Assembly (NCBI GenBank): GCA_023512835.1
Contig: CM042091.1
Span: 38,082,107-38,146,106 of the forward strand
Reading direction: 5' to 3'
Length of the DNA stretch: 64,000 nt
Source of the DNA: Taxillus chinensis
Lineage: Eukaryota > Streptophyta > Magnoliopsida > Santalales > Loranthaceae
Each line of letters begins with the position of its first letter. Within the stretch, counting starts at the first letter, position 1. Positions 22,480 through 33,646 of this stretch are shown one piece after another. The notes beneath the pieces are model-generated. The model was given only the letters and a program-made list of their open reading frames with translations. It had not been told where the DNA came from and did no database searches. Position numbers and translations under genes: made by a program.

Positions 22480-23500
22480 AAATGGTAGTCCGGAGTCGAG
22501 TCATCCGTAGCATCATCCATAGAATTTCGTTGTGTTTCGCTGATGCCACGTGGTTGGTCAGGATACCGTCAGGATGTGTACAGAATATTCATAAACTTCG
22601 AGTAATCGACGTTGCCGTCCATGACCCGCATATTGGAATTTGAAGGACCGACTTTTGACCAAACAAGATTAGTTTCATCAAAGGTTACATGGATAGATTC
22701 TTCAACTTTAAAAAGTTTTCTATTGAAGACCCGATAAGCCTTGCTATGAAGTGAGTACCCGACAAAAATCCCATCATCAGATTTTGGTTCAAATTTATTC
22801 CGGGTCTCTTTGCCATTTATCGATATGCAAGTACACCCAAAGGCTCGAAATGTGAAATTGAAGGTTTTCGTCCTCTCCACATCTCATAGGGTGTTTTCAT
22901 GGTAGATTTATTTATTAGAGTTCCGTTTCGAACATAGCGGGCGTGGACACAGCTTCAGCCCATAGACCGAGAGGAAGCGTTGCCCCTGCTAACATGGATC
23001 TACCAGCTTCAACTAAAGTTCGATTCTTGCGCTCACCTACCCCATTTTGTTGTGGGGTCCGGGAGCAGAGAAGTCATCCTGAATGCCCCGTTCGAACAAT
23101 ATGATCTCATTTCGAAAAGTCAAATTTGTACCATGATCACTCCTGATGCATTTAATGCTCGGTCCTTGTGAGTTGCTTATCCAGTTGAAGAGATCTACAA
23201 GTTGTTCAAAAGTTTGATCCTTTGATTTCAGGAACATCACCCATGTGTATTGGTGTAATCATCGATAACCACAAGAGTATATCTCGCACTAGCTAGTGAT
23301 GAAACGGATATAGGACCACATAGGTCCATATGAAGAAGTTGCAGAGGAGCGTTATTGAGTTAACCGATTTGCTCTTAAAGCCGTGTTTGGTCCGTTTACC
23401 AAGTTGGCATTCTCGACAGAGAGTGTCCTGGAGAACTTGAGTTTGGGTAACCAGTGACAAGATCAAGTGACGCCAATTTAGACAAAGTCTTAAAATTTAA
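22480..23500 (-). pseudogene. pol: Copia-1 integrase, disrupted
   Basis: Minus strand. Core fragments FLKSKDQTFEQLVDLFNWIS and IKCIRSDHGT (second catalytic Asp) at 23240-23110, followed by the QNGVGERKNRTL-type block carrying the catalytic Glu near 23040-23010. The C-terminal part (22880-22570) has TFRAFGCTC, DDGIFVGYSLHSKAYRVFN and ESIHVTFDETN, as in copia elements. Integrase joins the cDNA to chromosomal DNA. Copia-2 has the intact-looking equivalent at 35957-36523. Several frameshifts. Confidence 0.8.
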
Positions 23501-23519
23501 ATGTGCGCATCGCTTGTGC

Positions 23520-23990
23520 CATAACCAACTATCTTCATCCGTTGCTTTCGTGAGGAAGCATACGGGTCGAAGAATTATTTCTTAAGACCATCGAATATAT
23601 GTCCCCATCTCTTGATCCGGATAACTTAACATCTCCAGGATAAGTTTTCTCTTTATCGACGGTGTTGGACAAAAAGGAAACAAGAAATCCTTTGTCACAT
23701 AGTTTACCGACACTTAGCAAATTATGCTTTAAACCTTCGACTAGTGCAACTTTAGTGATTGATACACAGCCGTTAGTTAAAGTGCCATACCCGACGGCCT
23801 TACCTTTCTTGTTGTCGCCATATGAAACGGATGGACCTTGTTTATCATTAACTTCTACAGAGCCTGGTCACCCGTCATATGTCCGGAGCATCCACTATCA
23901 AGGATCCACTTGCTTTGATTGATCTTTAACGTCAAGTGATCCGGCAATTCATTCCAGAGATGCTCCTGAAAGACAACAGTTTACACTTTT
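23520..23990 (-). pseudogene. pol: Copia-1 protease and GAG-pre-integrase region
   Basis: Minus strand. WILDSGCSGHMTG (about 23912-23875) is the copia aspartic protease active site, D-S-G-C-S. It is followed by HNLLSVGKLCDKGFLVSFLS (about 23730-23665), the usual stretch before the integrase zinc finger. The gag-pol junction to the right is frameshifted. Confidence 0.78.
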
Positions 23991-24029
23991 GGTGCCCAAA
24001 CTTGTTTCGGCGGTTAGAGTGAGCGATTG

Positions 24030-26275
24030 TCAACATTTACGGATTTAATTTTGTTAGACTCTTAGCTTTCCACGTTGACATTAACTTGTTAGTTTCGGCC
24101 GCTTCTTTTGTTTGGGTTTTCTTGGGAGAGACACTCCTTTTAGATTTAGATCTTGTTTTGCTCGAAGAACCCCTTTTATTAAACCGATCTTTATTTGATT
24201 GAAATTGATTACAAAGCCAGCTATCGGATAGACTCCAACATTCATAGTGATAATGACCCATTTCCCTACAGATGGAACAGACACTATAATGTGAAGTACA
24301 AACAGGGGATACAGGTCTCGTAGATTTTACAGCTTTTTCTACTCGTTCCCTGTGGCCTAATCCATTACGTTTGGGTGACGCGCTCTTGGCCCTAAATCGT
24401 CGGCCTTAGCCTTGTCTTTCCTTTTGGGTGCTACGGTTTTGGCTTTAACTGCAGCAGCCCCCTTCATCTTTAGTTACGGTGCTACCGCCGGGAAGTGCAG
24501 AATACCCGCTCCACGATCATATACTATGGTGCCACCGAAATGAAACCATCCAACGGTTTAGATGTACTAACAGGATATAAGTTGGTTAGTTTAGGAGTGA
24601 AATCTGGAGGACACTCGGAGCTTGAGCTATGGAGGTTGATGGTTCGAACCTAGGCAGGTTTGACTCGAATGTCGTCAGGGTCACCCTAAAGGTAGAGGCT
24701 ATTTCCCGGATTTTAGCCACTTACGATTTATTTCCTTTTCCTGTTCCAGTTCATTTTCGAGTCTTTTCACTATAACTTTTAGGCCTGAAAGATTGGTATT
24801 TAACAAATGATTTTCAGCTCTTAGATCATGATACCAAGCTTCCTTTCCTTGAAGTCGCCGACGTCCTTTTCGAGTCTATTAATAGAAAATTCGAGACGTT
24901 TATTCGACTTTCCATATCTTTGTACATTTGAGTAATTATTAGTCTCTCATTCTTTTCATGATCACATGCAATAGTAAGAGATTCTAATTTACTCAGGAGC
25001 TCAGAGATAAGGTACCTCAGATTTGCCATGAGGCGGACGTTCGGCTTAATGGTCGGCTCATCATCCGAGGATTCCTCCTCTTCTTCCGAGCCACTCATGT
25101 ATTTTGTCACGAGCGCCTTTCTCTTGCTCTTGCCGTTATCCGAGGTGGAGCGGCGAGGATTTACCTTGTCACTTTTCTCGGCCACCTTTGCTTTGGACCT
25201 GCATTCCTTGGCCCAGTGACCGGTTTTCCCACGTTGAAACATTCCTGGGAACCGGACTCTGTCGCTCCTTCGTTGGAACGATGATGATGAGCGTCTTCGA
25301 TCCCTTTTCCGCTTTTCCGTAGGAATCGCTCAAAGGATTTGACAAGAAGGGCTATCTCTTCCTCCTCGTCGAATCGAATTGTCGGATACGTCCGTATCAT
25401 CATTCCTCGGTATGTTTAGACATTCGTAGCTTTGAGAGCTACCCCCTTTTCTTTCCGAGCTATTTTCTCATCTCTCGTCGAGTACTTAAACCCGACTTCG
25501 TGAGTCCGCGCTCTCCATATAGTTCTTCAAGGGGAACATCTCGCCAGCTTTTGTCCGATTGCATCCGGAGTTGTTTGGAGTAGTAGCGATCCGGCAAGGA
25601 GCGAAAGAACTTGTCATTGATCGGGGATTGAGAGTAATGCTCATTGAGTCTTGGTTCAAGTATAAGCTTGCCGAATCTCCGATAGATGCTTTCAAGTGAT
25701 TCGCCCGGTTTATGATTAAAACTCTCAAAGTTCCGTCGAGAGTACGGATCACATCGCATCCGGGGACCGACTCCCTCATAGAGAATTGTCAGCTTGTCCC
25801 AAACAGCTTTTTCCGTCGTGCAGCCCTGGACGTCCGTGAAAGCCTCGGAATCCAAAGACGATGTAACATAAGCCGAGCCTTTTCACTAGCGCACCGCCAG
25901 CTCTTTCATCGTTGGTAAGTTCAACATCGTCTTTGGCCTCCTTACTCCATGTTCTCCGATATCATGGAATTGGAATCTCCCGATGAAGACATGGCCACAT
26001 AAGATGATCATGGCAAACCATAAACATCTTCATGCGAGCTTTCCACCGGGAGAAAAGCTCAGGTGTGAATTTGGGCGGTTTCGTTAGAGTAAACCCAGAA
26101 CTCCGTGGTTGAGAAGCGGCGGCAGCAGGTTGTGGTGGGTCGACATTTTCACCGCCGCTTCGATTCAGGATGGGCTCCGTGCACCTCCGGAGTTAAGGCG
26201 AGTGTTGAATAGCATCGCTTTCTTCACCATTTCGAGATTGAAAGAGTGGGATCTCTACTTAGAACGAAGTGAACT
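24030..26275 (-). pseudogene. gag: Copia-1 gag, disrupted
   Basis: Minus strand. Capsid core at 25855-25460: AFTDVQGCTTEKAVWDKLT, FNHKPGESLESIYRRFGKL, FFRSLPDRYYSKQLRMQSD. A zinc knuckle follows at about 25260-25200 but is eroded (C-F-N-V-G-K then GHWAKEC in another frame). Then a K/S/E-rich and coiled-coil segment (25000-24700, with CDHEKNERLIITQMYKDM). The same order is clearer in copia-2. Gag forms the particle. Frames shift repeatedly. Confidence 0.78.
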
Positions 26276-26276
26276 T

Positions 26277-26287
26277 GCTCGATACCA
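26277..26287 (-). promoter_or_regulatory. Copia-1 primer-binding site (tRNA-iMet type), one base short
   Basis: TGGTATCGAGC on the minus strand, two bases from the LTR. The usual copia site is TGGTATCAGAGC; copia-2 has TGGTATCTGAGC. Here CAG or CTG has become CG, the same change seen across this element. Confidence 0.8.
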
Positions 26288-26289
26288 CT

Positions 26290-27488
26290 TGATGGTCCCT
26301 TGGAGCCTAAAGGGGGGGGGGTGAATAGGCTCTTATTCAAACTCTTTCTTTTCTCTCAAGACACAAAGACTTATCTAGTTTAAGTGATGAATCACCCAGG
26401 AAGATAACCAGGATAGTGGAAGTATTTTGTTTTATTATCACAAGGTGATTACAACAAAAATAAAGCAAACACTCTCTTACACTCGTTTACAACAATGAAC
26501 TCACACGCTAGCCAAGTTCCTTTCCCTGTTTTTTTTTTCGCTTAAGCTCACATTTACATGAAGTATAAGTATGAATATTTATACAAAACATTCCTAAGAG
26601 ACAACCTTGGAACTTGAAGTTCCGGAATGCGTTCCGCACTAATTATCGCTCGCAACTGTCCGCCTTGATCGCTGCGGATCGTGGAGCTCAAGATCTTGGA
26701 TTTGAAGAGTATAAGTGTCTTTGTGAGTCGAGATACAATTAAGGTTGTGTCCACATATCCGGATGATCCACGTGTAAGATTCTTCTTGATCTAAATGCAT
26801 TCGTCTTACATCGGGACAGCACGAGCGATAACTTTAAATGCGGTTTTGTTGGAGCAGTGTCTTCTTGGTCCGGTGTAATTTTCCTTACCCGTAGTTAATG
26901 AAGCTCGGAACCTTACTCCGTGTCAGTGGTTGCTTACTCCGTATCTATTCAGCATCGGAATCCTTAGTCCGTGTCGGCTTCCTTACTCCGCATGTAAGTT
27001 CCTTACTCCGCATGTAGGTTCCTTACTCCGCATGTAAGTTCCTTACCCGCATGTAGGTTCCTTACTCCGCATGTAAGTTCCTTACTCCGCATGTAAGTTC
27101 CTTACTCCGTATGTAAGTTCCTTACTCCGTGTGTAAGTTCCTTACTCCGTATGTAAGTTCCTTACTCTGTGTGTAAGTTCCTTACTCCGTATGTAAGTTC
27201 CTTACTCCGCACTTATTTTCCTTACTCCGCACTTATCCTTTAAGTTCTTAGTCCGTAGGATTGTTCCTTATTCCGTATGTATTTGTTACTTGGTTATTTA
27301 CCAAGTGTTTGACGACACTAACTCTTGTCCGGATCAGGATTATGTATCCTGTCCTTAGCTTTGCTCTCACGAGTGCACCTTTGGATTAGTGACATACCTT
27401 CTGCAATGATCAAATAAACACAAAAGATCTCAGATCAAATTACATAAGGCTTTATCAGCATTATCCAAATTCTGGGTTTGATCCAACA
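26290..27488 (-). repeat. Copia-1 5' LTR
   Basis: 1199 bp, pairs with 14941-16138. Contains the 20-bp array at 26989-27237 and a candidate TATA box at 26576-26583. Where the two LTRs differ, the difference is mostly at CAG/CTG, CGC or CTCCG words, e.g. TGTCAGTGG here against TGTCGTGG on the left. Confidence 0.9.
26989..27237 (-). repeat. 20-bp minisatellite in copia-1 5' LTR
   Basis: Same thirteen TTCCTTACTCCGCATGTAAG-type units and the same order of variants as in the 3' LTR, so the array was fixed before this insertion. Confidence 0.88.
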
Positions 27489-28259
27489 TCATTGACTTCT
27501 TTTCAGGCCCTAGATGTCATTTCAGTCCCTCTCAACCTTAGAGGAAGTCCACCGACAGTTCCCCGGTAACTACCCTAAGTTTTTAAATTTACTTCTGGTA
27601 AGTCTGCAGGCAGTTCCCCTGCACCTATCCCACCTTTCTTTTTCATTCTTTTAGGAAGTCCACCGGCAGGTCCTTGGTAACTATCCTCAGTTTTTAAATT
27701 TACTTTTGGGAAATCCGCAGGCAGTTCCCCTACACCTATCCAACCTTTTCTGTTTTATCCTTTCAGGAAGTCCACCAGTAGTTCTCCGGTACCTATCCAC
27801 ACTTGTTAAATTTAATTTCGGGAAGTCCGCAGGCGGTTCCCCTGCACTTATCCCACATTTTCTTTTTAATTTCAAGTAAGTCTGCAGGTGGTTCCCCTGG
27901 ACTTATCCTTTTCATTTTCTCCATTTGGGAAGTCCACAGATAATTCTCCTGCATCTATCCCACCTTGCCTTTTCAATTCCTCTTAAGCCCTAGATGCCTT
28001 CTCAATTTTTCTATTAGGCCTTTGCTGCCTTTTTCATCCTTGTTTGGCCCTAGATGCCTTTAACTTCAATCAAACCCTAAATGCCTTTTCAGCCTTATTC
28101 AATTTCCAATAGCCTTACAAGCTTCTTTCCATTTCTTGGGGATAGACCCACCTTCCTTTGGCAACAGGTGAGCCAGGTAAGTAGTCCAACCCGTCCAAAA
28201 CAAGTCCATTTTGTCTTTGTGCACCGTTTGTACACAAACAATACACAAAGAGGGGCAGC
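27489..28259 (+). other. Ogre-like interior, right part, with tandem array and purine tract
   Basis: Continues the Ogre interior after copia-1. Starts with the second TCATT copy (27489-27493). Holds the GGAAGTCC array (27543-27962) and then text with repeated CCCTAGATGCC words (27515, 27985, 28050). Ends in the purine tract AAAGAGGGGCAGC at 28247-28259 directly before the LTR. No coding resemblance. Confidence 0.65.
27543..27962 (+). repeat. Tandem array, about 60-65 bp units in alternating pairs
   Basis: About seven units starting GGAAGTCC(A/G)C followed by (C/A)GGCAGTTCCCC and ending CTATCC. Two forms alternate (GTCCACCGG and GTCCGCAGG), giving a higher-order period near 120 bp. Lies just upstream of the polypurine tract, a place where Ogre/Tat elements often carry tandem repeats. 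Confidence 0.8.
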
Positions 28260-31200
28260 TGTTGGACCCCATTTTTGTTCGGGTTGGATGTATTTTATCA
28301 AATTCAATTTTCCTCCGTGTTGCCTCGATTTGTTAAAATTTTTACAGAACGACAGAGTCGTGACCACTAAGCGACAAATGCCCGATTTCAAGAAATTATT
28401 TAAAAAGATCTCTAAATGCCAAAGAGCCAGTCTTGGGCAATAAAAAATCAAATTCGAGGATCAATGTCTTTGACCACACTTGATTCTGAGGTCAAACGAA
28501 GAAGATATGGTCAAAATAGCGTTCGGGCTGCTAACGATGGTTAAAACGGTAATTGACTTTTCAAATGGCACCTGGATCAGGTCACGGATCTCATATTCTC
28601 ATTCTACTCGTCGTTCTGAGAATTTTGACATATGTATTGTATATATTCACTCCCGCAGTCTTTTTCAATAAAAATTAAAAATTAAGTTTTTCGATAATAA
28701 ATAATCGCAGTACAGGCTTGGCGCGAAAATAAAATCATTTTAAAATAAAAATGACACAAGGTCACTCATCACGATGTCCCGAGTCCAAAAATAATTTTCT
28801 CGTAATTTCTTAAAATTCAAGTTGCCATCCCGAGTCTAAAAACCTAAAGACGTTAGCGAAAAACTACCTAAATCAAAAGTTAGAAACCCTAGCCGCCACC
28901 CTCTCTTTTCCCGCCTATGTGTATCACACGTGTCACCATATTACTAGTTAAATAAAAAAACAAAAAAACAAAACAAAACAAAACAAAATAAAAACAAAAT
29001 AAAATAAAAAAAAGGGGTCAACTCTCATCTCTCTCGTCTCTCTCCCGTCTCTCTCACGACTGCGCACGCAACAGCGATGCAGTCTTCTCCTCCATGCCTG
29101 ACCACTGCATCAAAGTTCCCCTACATGTCCGGCCATGCCTGTCAGCCACAACCCATACCAGCGCCAGCCTTCCAGCGCACCAAACCCAGCTCTCAAACCA
29201 TGGTTCTTCCTCAGACCAAACGTCACCTTAACCTAACCTCGATTCAAAGCCGCCGATTCAAAACCACCGATCCCTAGCCTATATAATGGCAATTGACCAT
29301 CCGCATGAGGGGAGAGGAGTTCTTCCTGGGGGGATCCGCCAAAAAAAAACCCATCACTGCTCTCCTTCTCGGCTTCTTCTTCCTCTCGTGAGCTCTTGAG
29401 AAAAACCAGTACCATACCCTTCTCTTTCCCTCACGCTGGCCTACCCCGAAAATCTGATCCAAATAAAAACCAGCACTAAGATCTTCATCTCTTCTCCTCC
29501 GAAAAATCCAGAACGAAGCACATAAAAACCATCCTCCATGGTCTCTCTCTTTCCAATTAAAAAAAACCCAACCCTTCATCTTCTTCAGCCCTTTACCCCC
29601 TGGCCGCAAATCAGTCTGACGATCGCTCTCCTTCCACTGGCTGGGGTCACACCATCGGTTGCCCAATCCGACATCAAGTCCTTTCCCCTTTCAAGCGCGA
29701 ACCAAAGTCTCGAGGCTTGCCGTTGTCCTTACACGATTCTGACGGATTGAAGAGGAAGGAGGCAGAAGGTGAGGGACTCGCAAGGGGACATCCCAGTTCA
29801 TAGTCCTAACGAAGAGAAGACCTCTTTGATTGAGTGGTTGGTTTATATTCATTTTTGTCTACCTTTGCATGGTCAGTCTTGTGTGTTGGTTGTTAATCCC
29901 GCTATGCCTCTGTCTAAGTTTTGAACGAACTTGTGTTTCTTCATTTGTGCTAAATGCAATAGGTTGCTGTGGTTGATAAGATGTAGGTTTTCAAAGGTGT
30001 TTTTTTTTTAAAAGATAAAATGAGTGTTAGGGTCTCTGTTTTCAGCAAGGAGTAAAGTGAAACTACCACTCTGTTTTTACATTTTTTTTTGATTGTTGTG
30101 TGTTGTGGTTCTTAACAAACAAAAAAAAGAGGAAGGAAAAATGACTTTTGTTTCAGTATGTTAAAAAAAAAACGAAAGCATGACTGGTGATTGATTTTTG
30201 TTGGTGTCTGTTTTGTTTAGTTTGTCCTCACGATTCTGATTGTTGTATGCTGTTGTGTCTTCACCAGTTCATGTTGTTGTCTTAGTCTATTGGGTTTGTT
30301 TTTGGGCTGCCCAATCTAGGCGGCTTGTGTTTGTTCAGTCTCAGTAGTATGTTTGTAACAAGAAAAACACAAAAAAAATGGTCGTATTATTTCAGTGTGT
30401 TTTAAAAAAAAAGGGATAACAGAAAAATGCATGATTTTTTTTGGTGACTGTCTTGTTGGGGATTAGTTTTGTTGGTGACTGTTGTTTCGTTTCAGCGTGT
30501 TGCTTATGATTTGCCTTCACCTAATTTGTTTTGTTCCTCGAACATGGGAATAAGCCACTTTTTTTACTGTCATAGACGTTGTTCCTTCTTCCTTTTCTTG
30601 TCTTTTCTTTCCTAGTTTCTACTGTGTGTTCGATGTGCTTCGGGATGTTTGTATATATTTGTTTTGTGGCCTTTCTGTTTGATTTAAATCCCCACACGGA
30701 CAAAAACGAAAACATTTCAAATGGGTCAACTCGTGGTGTCTAGGTTGTTTTGTTTATCATGTATTTTTTTTCATTACTTTATTTATTTATTTATTTATTT
30801 TAAATTTTATTGACTATTAGGGTGATGTTAGTCGGCCATTCGTAATCTTGTAAACATGGGTCATGTAACCCATTGTGCTCTTTTCTTTTTCTTTTTCTTG
30901 TTTTTTTGTAATCTGTAAATTAAGTATTGTAAAAAAAAAAAGCAAAGTAAAAAAAAGAAAAAAAAAGCGAGAAAGAGAGGGAAAGGTTGATTTCATTTTG
31001 TGGATGGCACATTATCACACACCTCACTTGTGTTTGTTTTGTCTAAATAAAAAATGTTTTTTAAATATATGTATATATATATATATAAAACATCTTCTCA
31101 AAAAAAGAAAAAAGAAAAAAAGCAAAAAAAAAGACAAAACAAAAAAAAGGAAAACACAAAAAGAAAACTTTTCTCCAATAAAAAAAATTGAAACGAAACA

Positions 31201-32021
31201 AAAAAAAGGTACAAAAAATATTTTCCGATAAAAAAAGAGTTTTCCAAATTAAAAAAAGAGAGAGAGAGAGAACAAAAAAAAAAAAAGTTTTCCAAACAAA
31301 TAAAAAAAAAGGAGTTTTTCAAACAAAAACAAAAAAAAAAAATAAAAAAAAATAAAACAAGCAAACACACAAAACCTTTTACCACTTGTGTTTTTAATAC
31401 TTGGTTTTTTCCTTTTACTATTACTTTTCCTTAGGATCATTGTAATCACTTAAATTAGAACGTCAACATAGAACTTAAAATAAGTTTGACTTTAGGTTTC
31501 CTTTGGAGTTTAGGATGACTTAGAAGCAATTTTGAACTTTAATAATCATAGGATTTTCTTTAAAGGCTTAGGATAAATCACGTTTAATCTCTAACTTCAA
31601 TAAATAATTGAAAAATGGAAAAATTAAATTGCTAGGACTTCCTTTAGAGGCTTAGGACAAATTAGACTTAATTCTAATTTTAACAAATGACTTAGAAAAA
31701 AAAAGAGGGTAAACTCTTAGGCCATATGTAAGTTCAACATCACTTTTAGATTAGCTACACTTAAGCGACAGTTAAAGCAAGTTAGAAACCTCTCACTCCT
31801 AAGATAGGTACCGAAAGGGCGTTATGGGGGTGCTAAACCTTCCTCACACGTAATTAACTTCCGAACCCAGTTCTAGTGACGTAGATCATTTTAGGTGACC
31901 AATTGCACCCCAAAAACAGTTGGTGGCGACTCTGTTACTTTTTCATCACCATTCAGGTGAAGGGTGGGAGGACCGCATCCCTAAAAGCGGGTTTCCCTCC
32001 GGACGAAATCCGGTGATGACA
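28260..32021 (+). repeat. Ogre-like 3' LTR (3762 bp)
   Basis: Partner of 6086-9841, same TG...CA ends. TATA box at 29280-29287, poly-A rich tract at 30935-31350. The target duplication CAAGT follows at 32022-32026. Confidence 0.92.
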
Positions 32022-32026
32022 CAAGT

Positions 32027-33640
32027 GGGTCTCTAGTTTAAGCTAAATGAACAGTGAGCCACCCGACTTCCTTATGTCATTAGAAGTGATGGATTAGCGC
32101 CGTCGAATAGACCTATGACGTGGCGGCTGTGCTAACCATTCAAAGATGACAGCTGTAGGCATACTTCCGGATTTTGAAAAGATAAATTACCGGGCTCGAG
32201 GCGTGCATTAAATGAAATATCATTATCCCTCCTCAAAAATAAGCCATGTAAGATAATTACTTGGTTTATCGCGAATTGAGAATTCCAAGAGTTAGGAGGA
32301 AATAAACCGACTTTCATCCGGAGAAGGATAATCCGTATAAAGAACATCCGGATGAGACTGACTAACTATATCCGTATAAATAGAGTGCTGAGTAGAGATG
32401 ATTCCTTTGCTGTCTTGACGTAGAGAAAGTGTGAAGTACCACAACACCTCAGAAATCCGAGACATCAGACAAGATATAGCGACGAATGGCAAAGAGAATC
32501 TGAACCTGTGACTTAACAAATAGAAGCTTTGAAAAGCAAGTCTCATCAGGTTGGGTTAGTCTGAATAAACAATATTAGAGAATAACACACAATCCGAACT
32601 AAGAAGAAATAGAACTTATGCATAAAAAGTTACGTGCTAGACACATACATAAGAAATGAAGGCCATCATACTGAAATCAATGTATGTGTGAGATAATTGA
32701 CACATAAATCCAATAGGTCAACATAGCCAATCCTTTATACTGAGAATGAAAGCAAAGATTAATTAAATTTGTATAACTTCATCCATCAGAGAATGCATGA
32801 GTGAGAATGGGAAGAAGAGCACATGATGTATGATGTTACAACTGATTGTCATGCCTAAAATGCTAGGAAGAGGAAGATAATAGCCAAGCAATGCACAATT
32901 CTGATTCAACAATGCAAATCCAATCAGCTTTATGAGTGAGAGGTATAGGGCAGAACATCCGAGACATATCAGAGAGGCATTACTTAATAATAAGCATTCT
33001 CTCGCCCTGTAGTCATGCCTTTTGCTGAAACAGGGGGGCTTACTTAATATTCAATGAACTATTCTCTCCCCCTGAGATCAGTGAATCATTTTGATGCGAT
33101 CTTCTCGAGGATGACTCCCCCTCAGATAGACAGCCAGGAAAGAGGTCATGAAATGTGAATCGGGGGGTATTACTTAGATAATAGAGAGAGCAGTTTCTCC
33201 CCCGTAGACTATTAGAGCCTTTAAGACATTTCCTGTTTAACATGAGTCGTGAGAAACTGTTGCCTATCCTTGATTTACTCCACTCAAGCAGCTGATCTGC
33301 AGACATAGTGAATTTCCACTTTCAATCCGAGCTATCCCAAATCATTCCTCAACCTTGCATCTTAGATATGTCATTCAATCAGGAAATCATAAGACATGAG
33401 ATGGAAGATGGAGTAGAATTCATGACATCAAAAGAGGATTTGTTTCATATATATTTAATTATGTTTGCTTGATTCACTATCAGTCCAGATAAGCAGCATC
33501 CTCTCACTGAACTTAGTGAGAAATATTAGAACACTTACACGACTAAAGTAAGATAGTTAAACATGAAGTTCAGTATCTATCACTAACCATGAAGTACAAC
33601 AATGCATGTTTTGAGAATAACTACTGATGGACAACAGGTG
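32027..33640 (-). other. Copia-2 spacer between RNase H and env-like ORF
   Basis: About 1.6 kb, non-coding; matches copia-1 at 18989-20550 in order and in short words. Purine- and CT-rich blocks alternate. The Ogre inserted at its left end. Confidence 0.6.
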
Positions 33641-33646
33641 AGAAGC

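Larger units (their letters stand above)
14941..27488 (-). mobile_element. Copia-1: complete SIRE/Maximus-like element inside the Ogre
   Basis: Length 12,548 bp, minus strand. LTRs at 26290-27488 (5') and 14941-16138 (3') start TGTTGGATCAAACCC and end GGGACCATCA. Primer site 26277-26287, purine tract 16139-16147, target duplication TCATT. Domain order on the minus strand: gag, protease, integrase, RT, RNase H, then an env-like ORF, the SIRE/Maximus layout. The LTRs are nearly identical apart from indels and substitutions at CAG, CTG and similar sites, so insertion looks recent, yet every coding domain is frame-broken. That contradiction is discussed as a finding. Confidence 0.92.
6086..32021 (+). 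mobile_element. Ogre/Tat-like Ty3 element with gag only, split by copia-1
   Basis: LTRs of 3756 bp (6086-9841) and 3762 bp (28260-32021) start TGTTGGACCCC and end GGTGATGACA. A 5-bp target duplication CAAGT flanks them (6081-6085 and 32022-32026). The primer site lies just after the 5' LTR and a purine-rich tract AAAGAGGGGCAGC just before the 3' LTR. Without the nested copia-1 (14941-27488 plus one TCATT) the element is about 13.4 kb. Only a gag frame was found in about 5.9 kb of interior; no protease, RT, RNase H or integrase motif is present. That makes it a non-autonomous element of the terminal-repeat-with-gag kind (TR-GAG), presumably mobilised by a full Ogre relative. Confidence 0.88.
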
